Shown here one piece after another: positions 26,072-34,443 of a DNA stretch of 64,000 nt. The notes under the pieces are model-generated. The model did no database searches. It had not been told where the DNA came from and saw nothing but the letters and a program-made list of their open reading frames with translations. The DNA lies in NCBI RefSeq assembly GCF_000152965.1, contig NZ_CH902583.1, positions 2,611,892 through 2,675,891 of the forward strand, in the 5' to 3' direction. The translations under genes and the position numbers were made by a program. Within the stretch, counting starts at the first letter, position 1. Every line of letters starts with the position of its first letter. Origin of the DNA: Roseobacter sp. MED193. GTDB taxonomy: Bacteria > Pseudomonadota > Alphaproteobacteria > Rhodobacterales > Rhodobacteraceae.

Positions 26072-26101
26072 AGAACGCCAAACATCAGAACGCCAAACAT
26101 C
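26072..26101. repeat. Perfect tandem repeat of 15 bp, two copies
   Basis: agaacgccaaacatc occurs twice without a spacer (26072-26086 and 26087-26101). It lies 34 bp beyond the end of the minus-strand gene. No function is known. Confidence 0.8.
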
Positions 26102-26135
26102 TGCGTCGCACTGATCACTGTTTGAGAGACTATTG

Positions 26136-27336
26136 CTACAGCGAAGCGTAATAGGCTTTCAGAGTCGATGCGATCTGCTGACGGCGATACGTCAAAAACT
26201 CCTGATAATCGGAGACTTCACCCGTTAAGAGCTCGAGCGGAACCGCGTTCACTGAAAAATTTTGTTCGAGATCTGTGTAGTTAACAATCCCGCCGTACTT
26301 TGCGAAGCCTGTGCTGCATTGGTTCCGAAGATCCGAGAGGTATTCAGTTGGCGGGGCATTACCCACTGCTATATTGATTTCTTGCTGGGTGTAGACCAGA
26401 TTCCCGACCTGATTGTACTGGGACTGTGTCAGTCCGAAAGTCTTTTTGAGATAGTCTTTCGGGTAGATATGGTGAACATCGCCCCGGTGTTCCAACATGC
26501 TACGCACAGTGATTTCTTTGGACAGGAAGCCTCTTGCGTTTGACTTGACTTGGGATGCCAGGAAGGTCCTAAACGCAGGGTGTTTGCTATTGGACGTAGT
26601 GAGCGCCTGCACCAGGCCAACATCCCAAAATGCGTCAGAAAGAACCGCTTTTTCGTTGCTCTCTAAGTACGGCCCCATTCCCACTTCGGAAATCTGACGA
26701 ATATCTTGATCGAAACGTGTCTCCATTGAACCGGAGTATCTTGCAGTTAGGAGCGATAGTGCGAACCATTTGCGTACATACTTTTCGATCAGTTCAGGAG
26801 CCACGCCGTCTTTTCGCAACCTCAAAAACAGAATATAGGCAAAGTTTAAAGGTGCCTGCCCGCTGATGAGACTTCTATCCACGAAGCCCGCGGATTTTAG
26901 GATCATCAAGAAGCGTTTGAAGTTGGTCTGATTCATAAAGCCGAGAAGTCCATCGCGGAGGTCAGCGAACGACTTCTCCGCAATTTCATTCTCGAACTTG
27001 CGAGTTTCAAAATTCCGCCCGGACAACAGGCCCACCAGGTCAGCCAGTTTGCCTCTGGAGAACTGGGATGTGTATGCCACGCGAAGCATGTCATTATATG
27101 AAGGGTCGTAGAGATCATCGTTCTCATTTCGCAACCATCGCATTGCCGAGAAGTATTCAGTTTTTGAGAATTCTGAATCGTTTCCGTCTATGTGACCATA
27201 AAATTCCGGAGCAACTGCCAAATGGCAAAAATAGTCGATGGCCTTGCGCATCTGGTTCCCACCAAATTCTTCATTGGCTGCAATCTTGGACATTACAAAA
27301 TCAGCTTGGCTGAGGGTCACGCCTTCCCGGTTAATC
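26136..27336 (-). pseudogene. GmrSD-like DUF262/DUF1524 protein, 5' truncated by IS21
   Basis: About 400 codons of the C-terminal part of a DUF262-DUF1524 protein. At the cut edge it reads INREGVTLSQADFVMSKIA, the end of the DUF262 region. The middle is helical, and DVHHIYPKDYLKK gives the HxxP-type motif of the DUF1524 nuclease part, followed by NQVGNLVYTQQEIN as in GmrSD proteins, which cut modified DNA. The N-terminal catalytic half is absent, and the frame runs straight into the IS21 end at 27337. No matching 5' part exists on the far side of the IS, so the gene is dead or lost. Confidence 0.82.
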
Positions 27337-27408
27337 TGTTGATTTGCGTTGAGAACTGACCCGGTATTTTCACCGAGATTTGACCCACCTTTGTTTATGT
27401 ATCAGCGG

Positions 27409-28200
27409 TTATGTTTTGGTCAATGTCGGCGTTTCCTTTCGTGTTTTCTTTGCGGCTTCTGAGCTGGCTTTGAAGCGGTAGCTGTCGTTTCCGGTTTCCA
27501 GGATGTGACAGCGGTGTGTGAGGCGATCTAACAGCGCCGTGGTCATCTTTGCATCTCCGAAGACCTGGGCCCATTCTGAGAAGCTGAGGTTGGTGGTTAT
27601 GATGACGCTGGTGCGTTCATAGAGTTTGCTCAGCAGGTGGAACAGCAGTGCGCCGCCGGATGGACTGAACGGCAAGTAGCCAAGTTCATCCAAAATCACG
27701 AGGTCAATTTTGGTCATCATCTCTGCCATCTTTCCGGTCTTGCCGAGCGCCTTTTCCTGTTCTAGCGCGTTGACCAGTTCGACGGTTGAGTAGAAGCGAA
27801 CCTTGCACCTGTGATGTTCAATGGCCTGAACACCGATTGCGGTCGCGACATGGCTCTTGCCCGTTCCAGGTCCGCCGATGAGCACGACATTCTCAGCGTT
27901 CTCCATGAACTCGCACCGATGCAGTTGCTTGACGGTCGCTTCATTGATGTCACTGGATCTAAACTCAAAGCCAGCGAGGTCTTTGTACGACGGAAAGCGG
28001 GCCACCTTTGTTTGATATGTGATTGAACGCACTTCCCGTTCGGCAATCTCCGCTTTGAGCAATTGGGACAACATGGGTGTTGCGGCCTCAAAAGCTGGGC
28101 CACCTTGGGCAACCAGATCTTCTACCGCATTTGCCATGCCATAGAGCTTGAGACTGCGCAGCATGATCACGATTGAGGCTCCTGCTGGGTCATGACGCAT
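27409..28200 (-). CDS. istB: IS21 helper ATPase IstB
   Basis: A 263-residue AAA+ ATPase that assists IstA in target selection and strand transfer. The Walker A box GGPGTGKSH and Walker [11 protein letters not shown] are intact, and [13 protein letters not shown] supplies the sensor-1 region. It overlaps the 3' end of istA by 11 bp, as is standard in IS21 elements, and would be translated by coupling. Length and motifs are complete, so it is probably functional. Confidence 0.95.
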   Translation of the reverse strand: MRHDPAGASIVIMLRSLKLYGMANAVEDLVAQGGPAFEAATPMLSQLLKAEIAEREVRSITYQTKVARFPSYKDLAGFEFRSSDINEATVKQLHRCEFMENAENVVLIGGPGTGKSHVATAIGVQAIEHHRCKVRFYSTVELVNALEQEKALGKTGKMAEMMTKIDLVILDELGYLPFSPSGGALLFHLLSKLYERTSVIITTNLSFSEWAQVFGDAKMTTALLDRLTHRCHILETGNDSYRFKASSEAAKKTRKETPTLTKT

Positions 28201-29728
28201 GGTACTTCTCCCCAGCCTGTCTCAAATCATCATAGCGGTCCACGTTTGCCTTTGGCGCTGTTTCCAATGCGAGTGCATCAGGTGGATCGACCTCTGGGAT
28301 ATCTTTGTGCGTTCCATCTATCAGCCTGTGCAACAAGTTCAGAATGTGGGTCTTGGTTGGCACGCCAGCCTCCAACGCCAATTCTACGGCACATAGAACG
28401 GCATTCTCATCATGGTGCAAAACCAATGACAAGATATCGACCATCTCGCGGTCACCGCCTTCTCTGCGGTGCATATGACCCTGCAGGTTGCGGAAGGCCT
28501 CTGGCATCTCAATGAACGGTGCTCCGTTGCGCAGAGCGCCGGGTTTGCGTTGGATTACAGCAAGGTAGTGACGCCAGTCGTAGACAACACGACCGGATTT
28601 ACGGTGTGATCGATCTATGAGGCGTTCATGTGTGCAAACGGTTTGCCCCTCGGCCACAATAACCAGCCGTTCTGGATAAACATGCAAGCTGACGCGCCGG
28701 TTGGCAAAGCTGGCAGGCACACTGTAGCGATTGCGCTCAAAAGTGATCAAACATGTCGGCGACACTCGCTTACTGTGTTCTACAAAGCCGTCGAAGGCGG
28801 GCGGCAATGCCATCAACAACGGCTTCTCCGCTTCCCAAGCGTCGGCAATGGTGCCTGGCAGATCCCGGTGCGAAGTCTCAACCCAAAGGGCGATACAGCG
28901 GTCTTCCAGCCATTGGTTCAGCTCGTCCAGATCTTTGAAGACAGGCATGATCTGCCACATGCGATTGCGCGCATCCTGGACGTTCTTCTCGACCTGACCC
29001 TTTTCCCAACCTGCCGCTGGGTTGCAGAACTCAGGTTCAAAAACATAGTGACTGGCCATCGCTTTGAAGCGGGCGTTGATGTCGCGCTGTTTACCACGGC
29101 CAACGCGATCAACAGCGGTCTTCATGTTGTCATATATACCGCGCCCAGGCACACCGCCAAACACGCGGAATGCATGCCAATGAGCATCGAACAGCATCTC
29201 GTGTGTTTGCAATGGATAGGCGCGCACCAGGAATGCCCGGCTGTGCGAGAGCTTCGTATGGGCGGCCTGCAACTTGACCCGCTCACCGCCAATTGTGGCC
29301 CAGTCTTCGCTCCAATCGAACTGGAACGCTTCACCCGGTTGGAATACCAAAGGCACAAACGTGCCGCGTCCAGTTGTTTGCTCCACACGATGCCGGTCTT
29401 CACGCCATGCACGGGCAAAAGCGGCCACGCGCGCATAGGATCCCGCATAACCCAACTTCACCAAATCGGCGTGCATCTGCTTCACAGTACGCCGCTCTTT
29501 GCGCGATTTGCGTGTCTGAGCCAACAACCATGCTGATAAACGATCCGCAAACGGGTCCAACTTGCTTGGCCGTTTGGGCGTCTTGAACCTCGGCTCAACA
29601 GCGCCCTCACGCAGGTACTTCTTGATGGTGTTGCGAGACAATCCCGTCCGCCGCGCTATCTCTCGAATTGGCATATCTTCACGCAAAGCCCAACGTCGTA
29701 TTACACTTAAAAATCCCATGTCGATCAC
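28190..29728 (-). CDS. istA: IS21 transposase IstA
   Basis: A 512-residue DDE transposase. The N-terminus has a helix-turn-helix ([18 protein letters not shown]). The catalytic core shows Asp in FQFDWSEDW, Asp in [11 protein letters not shown], and Glu in [13 protein letters not shown] beta-barrel C-terminal part ([19 protein letters not shown]) follows. It starts 104 bp inside the right end of the element and is transcribed leftwards together with istB. No frameshift or stop interrupts it. An alternative start at [10 protein letters not shown] is three codons later. Confidence 0.95.
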   Translation of the reverse strand: MIDMGFLSVIRRWALREDMPIREIARRTGLSRNTIKKYLREGAVEPRFKTPKRPSKLDPFADRLSAWLLAQTRKSRKERRTVKQMHADLVKLGYAGSYARVAAFARAWREDRHRVEQTTGRGTFVPLVFQPGEAFQFDWSEDWATIGGERVKLQAAHTKLSHSRAFLVRAYPLQTHEMLFDAHWHAFRVFGGVPGRGIYDNMKTAVDRVGRGKQRDINARFKAMASHYVFEPEFCNPAAGWEKGQVEKNVQDARNRMWQIMPVFKDLDELNQWLEDRCIALWVETSHRDLPGTIADAWEAEKPLLMALPPAFDGFVEHSKRVSPTCLITFERNRYSVPASFANRRVSLHVYPERLVIVAEGQTVCTHERLIDRSHRKSGRVVYDWRHYLAVIQRKPGALRNGAPFIEMPEAFRNLQGHMHRREGGDREMVDILSLVLHHDENAVLCAVELALEAGVPTKTHILNLLHRLIDGTHKDIPEVDPPDALALETAPKANVDRYDDLRQAGEKYHAS

Positions 29729-29902
29729 TCCATATCTCCCCGAACAAAAGCGTCAGGGTAGCGGGTTCACATGGGTCAATTCTCAGTGAAAATTTATAGG
29801 CCTACCGGGTCAGTTCTCAGCGCAAATCAACAGCTCACACTGACAAACCGACATAAGGTAAGATGTTTTCGTGTTTCTTCTTCGGGTTTGATAAAGATGG
29901 CC

Positions 29903-29939
29903 AACCTTGAACTCGTGGCCCCGCCACGAGTTCAAGGTT
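29903..29939. promoter_or_regulatory. Perfect 16-bp inverted repeat before the AlpA-type gene
   Basis: aaccttgaactcgtgg (29903-29918) is matched exactly by ccacgagttcaaggtt (29924-29939) with a 5-nt spacer. It ends 12 bp before the ATG of the regulator, so it also covers the ribosome-binding region. It could be an operator or a translation-blocking hairpin. Confidence 0.65.
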
Positions 29940-29951
29940 AGGAAATTAGAT

Positions 29952-30140
29952 ATGCACGACAAGCAACCAAAACAACCCGGAGACCGCCTGGTTGATATGA
30001 AAACCGTTTGCGAAATACTCTGTCGGTCCCGGGCCAGTATTTACCGCGACATTGAGCGCGGTGACTTCCCGGTCCCCATCAAACTGGGCCATTCATCGCG
30101 CTGGCGTCAATCTGACCTCGAAAGAATCATAGCCCATTAA
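29952..30140 (+). CDS. AlpA-type helix-turn-helix regulator
   Basis: A 62-residue DNA-binding protein. VDMKTVCEILCRSRASIYRD and IERGDFPVPIKLG followed by SSRWRQSDLERIIA is the MerR-like winged helix of AlpA proteins, which act as excisionase regulators or excisionases for integrated elements. ATG 29952 is chosen over a TTG at 29907, which lies inside a perfect palindrome. It belongs to the decayed second mobile region, near an integrase remnant, with which it may once have worked. Confidence 0.85.
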   Translation: MHDKQPKQPGDRLVDMKTVCEILCRSRASIYRDIERGDFPVPIKLGHSSRWRQSDLERIIAH

Positions 30141-30195
30141 GGGCTATCTCTTGGCAGATTAGTCAGTTCTGCTTGGTCTCTACACTTAACGCTCT

Positions 30196-30217
30196 GCCCC
30201 GCCTATGCGGGGCTTTG
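30196..30217 (+). terminator. Terminator after the AlpA-type gene
   Basis: gccccgc (30196-30202) pairs with gcggggc (30207-30213) over a ctat loop and is followed by tttgt. It stands 55 bp after the stop codon. Confidence 0.75.
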
Positions 30218-30328
30218 TCGGTTTGGACTGTGCCCGTATCTGACTTTCGCGCACCATTGCCGACAGGGAAAACTGTTTTTGCGCCAAGATAGCTAATAGC
30301 TGCGCCCGAAGAGTGTCACGTAGCATAA

Positions 30329-30646
30329 TCAGTTCACAATAGACCCGCCGAACACCACGCCTACGGCGAAGACGGCGAGTAAGCCCAAGGCGGGCAGCCG
30401 CCATGAATGGCGGTTTTCGCCCTGGGTGCGTTCGAGGGTCGATTTGGAATGGTTGACTTGGTGTTTCTGTGTAGCTTCCAATTGGTTTATGGCCTTGGTC
30501 AGGTTGGCAAGCTTGTTTGAATGGTGGTCGATTACTCGTAGCAGTTTGGACAGTCCCGCCACCGCATTCTCGCTGTTTTGCGACGCTGCCGCTGCGCTGC
30601 GCCGTGTTGTTTCCATGGCCTGTTCCCAATCGAACGGTTCCTGCAT
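30329..30646 (-). CDS. Small protein with coiled-coil and C-terminal membrane helix
   Basis: A 105-residue product. The first 75 residues (SKLLRVIDHHSNKLANLTKA and onward) are helical and suited to a coiled coil; the end, LPALGLLAVFAVGVVFGGSI, is a membrane anchor. Small proteins of this shape occur beside mobilisation genes of plasmids and ICEs, but I cannot name the family. An overlapping frame on the same strand (30186-30719) has a less protein-like composition in the shared part and is not listed. It lies in the decayed mobile region and may no longer be used. Confidence 0.5.
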   Translation of the reverse strand: MQEPFDWEQAMETTRRSAAAASQNSENAVAGLSKLLRVIDHHSNKLANLTKAINQLEATQKHQVNHSKSTLERTQGENRHSWRLPALGLLAVFAVGVVFGGSIVN

Positions 30647-30705
30647 CTTCCTTCTCCTCTTTCAGTTTGTTGATTTCACGGATGACTGCGTTAGCCTCAG
30701 CCCGA

Positions 30706-30987
30706 GTGTGGCCTTGCACGATGCATGGTTTCCCTCACTCGATGCGAGACCGCCTCAGAGCCGTCGAGTGTCCAGCTGACATCGTTGACCAGATTGGGGG
30801 CTGGCAGACGGGCGGAGTGGGCCATGGATACGGCTCAGGCTATCCGCTGGAAGTCCTCAGGAAGGGGCTTTTCTCTTATCTCTGGTGGCTGGGCTTACAG
30901 CCTCGCTCTGATCCCGCCGCCCAAACGGATACATCGGGCCGGTGCCATATGATTTTCAAAAGGGGGGGGGATCCTTCAGGGGATTAG
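30706..30987 (+). pseudogene. Tyrosine integrase, C-terminal remnant
   Basis: The frame reads CTMHGFPHSMRDRLRAVECP, then DIVDQIGGWQTGGVGHGYGS and GYPLEVL. This is the end of phage-type integrases, with the H-x-x-R-like HSMRDR box and a tyrosine in HGYGSGY. In intact relatives the first box reads FRHSMRDRL. The upstream catalytic arginine part is missing. It lies against eda at the right edge of the mobile region, as expected for the integrase of a lost or decayed element. Confidence 0.75.
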
Positions 30988-31631
30988 GAAAGACGTTGCC
31001 TTGCTTCGCGGGCCAAAGCTTCGATATCATCCCAGGCCTGAGCAGAGACCAGTGCATCTGGGGCCACCCAGCTGCCGCCAGCGCACAAGACATTAGAGAG
31101 AGAGAGGTAGTCCTGCGCGTTTTCCAGGCTTACTCCACCGGTTGGACAAAAGCTGATTTGCGGTAGCGGTGCGCCAATTGCCTTGAGCGCAGGGGCCCCG
31201 CCTGAGGCCTCGGCGGGAAAGAACTTTTGTGTTGTATAGCCCCGCTCAAGCAGGCGCATGGCTTCGCTTGCGGTAGCTGCTCCGGGCAACAGGGGCAGAT
31301 CCTCGGCCAGGCATGCCTCAATGAGATCGTCTGTGGCACCAGGAGAAACACCAAAGGCGGCGCCAGCGGCCTTAGCGTTGCGTACATCTTGCGGGGTAAC
31401 CAGGGTGCCTGCACCGACAACCCCTCCCGTGACATGCGCCATAGCTGAAATGACGTCCAACGCAGCTGGAGTACGCAAAGTGACTTCCAGTGCTGGTAAC
31501 CCACCGGCGATCAGGGCCCGGGCAAGGGGGACAGCATGGGCCGCATCCCGTACCACCAATACTGGCATGATCGGGGCCAGTTCACAGACTTCACGAGTCT
31601 TGTCTTGGGCGGCTTTTGAATTCTGGCTCAT
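30984..31631 (-). CDS. eda: 2-dehydro-3-deoxyphosphogluconate (KDPG) aldolase
   Basis: Splits 2-keto-3-deoxy-6-phosphogluconate into pyruvate and glyceraldehyde 3-phosphate in the Entner-Doudoroff path; related enzymes act on other 2-keto-3-deoxy acids. Class I aldolase features are visible: Glu in GLPALEVTLRT, the GAGTLVT strand, and the Schiff-base lysine in TTQKFFPAE, followed by FCPTGGV. The product has 215 residues, close to the usual 210-220. ATG 31631 follows aggtgag. It is the last gene of a minus-strand cluster; no edd gene is nearby, so the substrate may be another keto acid. Confidence 0.93.
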   Translation of the reverse strand: MSQNSKAAQDKTREVCELAPIMPVLVVRDAAHAVPLARALIAGGLPALEVTLRTPAALDVISAMAHVTGGVVGAGTLVTPQDVRNAKAAGAAFGVSPGATDDLIEACLAEDLPLLPGAATASEAMRLLERGYTTQKFFPAEASGGAPALKAIGAPLPQISFCPTGGVSLENAQDYLSLSNVLCAGGSWVAPDALVSAQAWDDIEALAREARQRLS

Positions 31632-31768
31632 CACGTCTCACCTTTTGTCTCTGGAGGGGCTCTTTTGAACATCGGGTTCATAAGGCCGCTTCCTCGCCTG
31701 TTGTCTGCGCAACAATACTGTCCAGAACCGAGCAGGCAATAGCGCCGCAGGTGCGTTCTCTTAGATTA

Positions 31769-32146
31769 TCAGGTTTCTTCAAGAACTTTGCGTGCAACGC
31801 GAAAACACTCCAAAGCTTGCGGGACGCCGCAATAGATTCCGACAACATGTATGATGGCGCGAATTTCATCTTGGGAGACACCATTGTTGATTGCTCCACG
31901 GCAATGGATTTCCCACTCTGCCATCTTTCCAAGAGCGCCAATCATCGACAGGTTCATCATCGACCTGGTTTTGGCGTCAATCACGTCATCTCCCCAGCCA
32001 AACCCCCAACACCAGGCGGTCATGGCTTCCTGAAACGGGCGGGTGAAATCATCGGCTGCAGCTAGGTTTTTTTCAACATAGTCCGCCCCAAGGGTCGCTT
32101 TACGCTGTTCAAGCCCTTTCAGGAATAGATCTTCATCAAAGCTCAT
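31769..32146 (-). CDS. Carboxymuconolactone decarboxylase family protein
   Basis: A 125-residue member of the CMD/AhpD superfamily. The motif TRSMMNLSMIGALGKMAEWEIH and the following GVSQDEIRAIIHVVGIYCGVP match 4-carboxymuconolactone decarboxylase-like proteins, which act in protocatechuate breakdown or related lactone reactions. No other pca genes are near, so gamma-carboxymuconolactone is not certain as substrate. It overlaps a 52-codon frame upstream by 4 bp and lies 137 bp before eda. Confidence 0.85.
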   Translation of the reverse strand: MSFDEDLFLKGLEQRKATLGADYVEKNLAAADDFTRPFQEAMTAWCWGFGWGDDVIDAKTRSMMNLSMIGALGKMAEWEIHCRGAINNGVSQDEIRAIIHVVGIYCGVPQALECFRVARKVLEET

Positions 32147-32301
32147 ATTTTGTACTCATCCTCGGTGACGTTTGTTTGGGGGTACACATTGGCCCCCGGC
32201 TCTGCACGGCCCATTTCTCGACCGTAATGGAGATTAATACCACAGCCGAACGGGGTTTTCTGCTCTTCAAGCCGTTTTCTGTTTTTGATCAGGGACGTCA
32301 T
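32143..32301 (-). CDS. Possible 52-residue protein coupled to the CMD-like gene
   Basis: A short frame beginning MTSLIKNRKRLEEQKTPFGC, with HYGREMGRAEPGANVYPQT near the end. The sequence composition is protein-like, and its TGA overlaps the ATG of the CMD-like gene, a typical coupled arrangement. It may be a true small gene or the tail of a larger gene whose 5' part has been lost, as other fragments lie just upstream. No family is recognised. Confidence 0.4.
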   Translation of the reverse strand: MTSLIKNRKRLEEQKTPFGCGINLHYGREMGRAEPGANVYPQTNVTEDEYKI

Positions 32302-32601
32302 TCTGGAGCGGCAGATTCACAACATCACCCACAAGATCAATAGCTTCGCTTTCCTAGGGGATAAGAATTACAGGGCGGCAGTGTCTTTTCCCAAGAACCT
32401 GTCAATCGCGCCTTGATAGCCCCGTTCGATGTGTTCGTCGGAGGCTGAGTTTATGGCAGGTTTTGTTCTTGGATTGGCGAAGCGTTGCGAAACTGCACTG
32501 GCCTAGGGCGAAGGAAGAACAACGACTGCGCGTTGGTCTGGAGCCGGTTCTCCATGCCTTGTGAAGGCCCGCGAGGCCTTCACATTTGGGTCTGGGGTGG
32601 T
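32302..32601. other. Gap with gene remnants
   Basis: No intact gene is seen. On the minus strand around 32373-32463 a frame reads ASDEHIERGYQGAIDRFLGK and then stops, which looks like the C-terminus of a lost catabolic gene. The expected TRAP permease genes (dctQ, dctM) are absent. Confidence 0.4.
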
Positions 32602-33007
32602 TTAGCCGCCGTAGTCCTTGATCAGGGCTTTTGCCGTTTCGATAAGTGCCCGGCCATCGATGCCTTGACCTTCCATTTCGCTGACCCAGCGGGCGATAAC
32701 CGGCTGAGATTTTTCCTTGAACCTGGCGACTTCTGCCTCTGACAACTGGACGATGGAATTGCCTGCATCTTCGGCAATTTCCCGACCTCGGGCATCCTTT
32801 GCCCACATCACCTCGGCTGCCATCTCGGACAGTTTCTGCCCGGATTCGGCGTCGATAGCAGCGCGGAGATCCTCGGGGAGGCTGTCATACTTTAGCCTAT
32901 TCATCACCAAGACAATCGTCGCGGTATATAGCGCCTCATCGCCAACAAACTCTGTGTGATTTCTCACCAGCTCAGAAAGCTTGATCGCTGGTGTGACCTC
33001 CCAGGGG
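32602..33007 (-). pseudogene. dctP: TRAP transporter solute-binding protein (DctP), 3' fragment
   Basis: The last 134 codons of a DctP-type periplasmic binding protein. It reads PWEVTPAIKLSELVRNHTEF at the break and continues YTATIVLVMNRLKYDSLPED and LSEAEVARFKEKSQPVIARW, all typical of the C-terminal lobe. It is cut at 33007 by an IS3-family copy. The 5' end lies on the other side at 34265-34408. The two pieces sum to about 182 codons against an expected 320-340, so an internal segment has been deleted. The ligand cannot be deduced; the P450/CMD neighbours suggest an organic acid. Confidence 0.88.
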
Positions 33008-33061
33008 TGAAGTGGTCCGGCAAATTCGGACAGCGTGCTAAGATGTATCCAACCCGATTGA

Positions 33062-33352
33062 ATGGATACAAGAATGACAAAGCGACGGAATTTTTCAGAC
33101 AAGTTTAAAGCGACTGTGGCCCTTGAAGCATTGCGCGGTGACAAGACGGTGCAGGAGATTGCATCGAAGCGCCAGCTGCACCCTACGCAGGTGAGCACGT
33201 GGAAACGGCAGGCGATTGATGGCATGGTCAACGTTTTCTCGGACAAGGTCAAAAAGGCTGAGAACAAAGACGGCGAAATCAAAGAGCTTCATGCCAAGAT
33301 TGGTCAGCTGGCGGTGGAAAATGATTTTTTGTCACAAGGGCTGAAGCGATGA
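33062..33352 (+). CDS. IS3-family transposase OrfA
   Basis: A 96-residue protein with an N-terminal helix-turn-helix (DKTVQEIASKRQLHPTQVST) and a leucine-zipper-like end (KELHAKIGQLAVENDFLSQG), which binds the IS ends. Near its 3' end the string t-ttt-ttg at 33325-33331 lies in the right phase for a -1 slip that would fuse it to OrfB. It also overlaps orfB by 4 bp. Identical to the copy at 41357. Confidence 0.95.
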   Translation: MDTRMTKRRNFSDKFKATVALEALRGDKTVQEIASKRQLHPTQVSTWKRQAIDGMVNVFSDKVKKAENKDGEIKELHAKIGQLAVENDFLSQGLKR

Positions 33353-34203
33353 GCCTGTCTGAACGCCGCGAGATGATCCGCAAGGACAACACCGACCTTA
33401 GCCTGACGCGCCAGTGTAAGCTGCTCAAGATCAGCCGTTCCTCAATCTATTACACGCCTGTTGGCTTTGATCAGGCGACGATTGATCTGATGCATGAGAT
33501 TGACCGGATATTTACGAAGTATCCGTTCTTCGGCAGCCGCCAGATCGCGGCGTATCTGCCCCAATCAGGGTTCTCGGCAGGACGGCATCGCGTGCGTCGC
33601 CTGATGGGCATCATGGGGCTGCAGGCCATCTACAAAGGGCCGAACACCAGCAAGAAGCACCCGCAGCATAAGATCTGGCCATACTTATTGAGAAAGCTGT
33701 CGATTACGCGGCCCAACCATGTTTGGTGCAGCGACATTACCTACATTCCAGTGAAGAACGGGTTCCTGTATCTGGTGGCAATCATGGATTGGGCAACACG
33801 CAAAGTGCTGTCCTGGCGGCTGTCAAATACGTTGGATGCCAGCTTTTGCGTTGAAGCACTGGACGAAGCCATCGCCAAATATGGCAAGCCCGAGATCATG
33901 AATACGGATCAGGGTAGCCAATACACGGGCGCGGATTGGATCAAGACGCTGACGAAGGCCGATATCAAAATCTCTATGGATGGGCGGGGCCGCTATCTGG
34001 ACAACATCTTCATCGAGCGGCTCTGGCGATCCCTGAAGCAGGAGGCAGTGTATCTGCACGAGATCACCAACGGCTTTCAAGCCAAAAGGATCATCGACGA
34101 CTGGATCGGCTTTTACAACGCAGAGCGGCCTCACACCGCCCTCGACAAGCGCACGCCAGACGCGGCATACTTCGAACAAAGTGAAACACGAAAAGCGGCA
34201 TGA
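33349..34203 (+). CDS. IS3-family transposase OrfB (DDE)
   Basis: A 284-residue integrase-type DDE transposase. The HTH_21-like part YPFFGSRQIAAYLPQSGFSA comes first, then the catalytic Asp in VWCSDITYIPV, Asp in MNTDQGSQYTG and Glu in NIFIERLWRSLKQE. A final HTALDKRTPDAAYF block is typical of the family. No stop or frameshift interrupts it, so the element should be active if OrfAB is made. Identical to the copy at 41644. Confidence 0.95.
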   Translation: MSLSERREMIRKDNTDLSLTRQCKLLKISRSSIYYTPVGFDQATIDLMHEIDRIFTKYPFFGSRQIAAYLPQSGFSAGRHRVRRLMGIMGLQAIYKGPNTSKKHPQHKIWPYLLRKLSITRPNHVWCSDITYIPVKNGFLYLVAIMDWATRKVLSWRLSNTLDASFCVEALDEAIAKYGKPEIMNTDQGSQYTGADWIKTLTKADIKISMDGRGRYLDNIFIERLWRSLKQEAVYLHEITNGFQAKRIIDDWIGFYNAERPHTALDKRTPDAAYFEQSETRKAA

Positions 34204-34264
34204 ACATAAACCAGATGCATCTTAGCCAAGCCGCAAACCTGTCCTAAAAAGCAGGACCACTTCA

Positions 34265-34408
34265 GAGAATGTGTTTTGGCACGGTTGCCGGAGCTGGCAA
34301 AAATTGGTGCAGGCGCAATGTAACCTCTTGCGCCAGCGTGGAGCTGGGCAAGAGGCCAATTGTCAGCGCAACGGCTGCGACAGATTTGAACATAGTGCGA
34401 CGTTTCAT
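34265..34408 (-). pseudogene. dctP: TRAP solute-binding protein (DctP), 5' fragment
   Basis: Forty-eight codons up to the IS3 copy. The start MKRRTMFKSVAAVALTIGLL is a Sec signal peptide with a cut after TLAQ, followed by EVTLRLHQFLPAPATVPKHI, the first strand and ligand loop of DctP proteins. The ATG follows an excellent ggaggt ribosome-binding site, 35 bp after the P450 stop. The signal peptide may still be expressed but the protein cannot be. Confidence 0.88.
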
Positions 34409-34443
34409 GAAGTACCTCCCTCGTTTTTCATGTCGTGTTTATG

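Larger units (their letters stand above)
27337..29832 (-). mobile_element. IS21-family insertion sequence
   Basis: A 2,496-bp element with terminal inverted repeats: tgttgatttgcg plus gagaactgacccgg at the left and the matching complement at the right, differing at one base. Internal copies of gggtcaattctcag near the right end look like the multiple transposase-binding sites of the family. It encodes IstA and IstB on the minus strand. The flanks (left taatc, right gctca) do not match, so no target duplication remains. Confidence 0.93.
33008..34264 (+). mobile_element. IS3-family insertion sequence, copy 1
   Basis: A 1,257-bp element with ends tgaagtggtcc and ggaccacttca as inverted repeats. 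It encodes orfA and orfB. It appears identical, base for base, to copy 2 at 41303-42559. It separates the two halves of dctP. The flanks ggg (left) and gag (right) do not match, so there is no target duplication, unlike copy 2. Confidence 0.95.

Noticed and set aside
28628-29536. 302-residue plus-strand frame over istA
   Set aside because: It is the reverse shadow of the istA gene, which has complete family motifs.
30186-30719. 177-residue minus-strand frame over the small membrane protein gene
   Set aside because: Its later part has a low-complexity basic composition and runs opposite the integrase remnant; the 105-residue frame with coiled coil and membrane helix is more protein-like.
30940-31000. 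Third copy of the tRNA-Phe attachment repeat bounding the second mobile region
   Set aside because: I read the sequence near eda and the integrase remnant and found no match to the 47-bp repeat, so the second region cannot be defined as an element by att sites.
32402-32806. 134-residue minus-strand frame over the dctP fragment
   Set aside because: Arg/Ser-rich, out of frame with the clear DctP sequence on the same strand.
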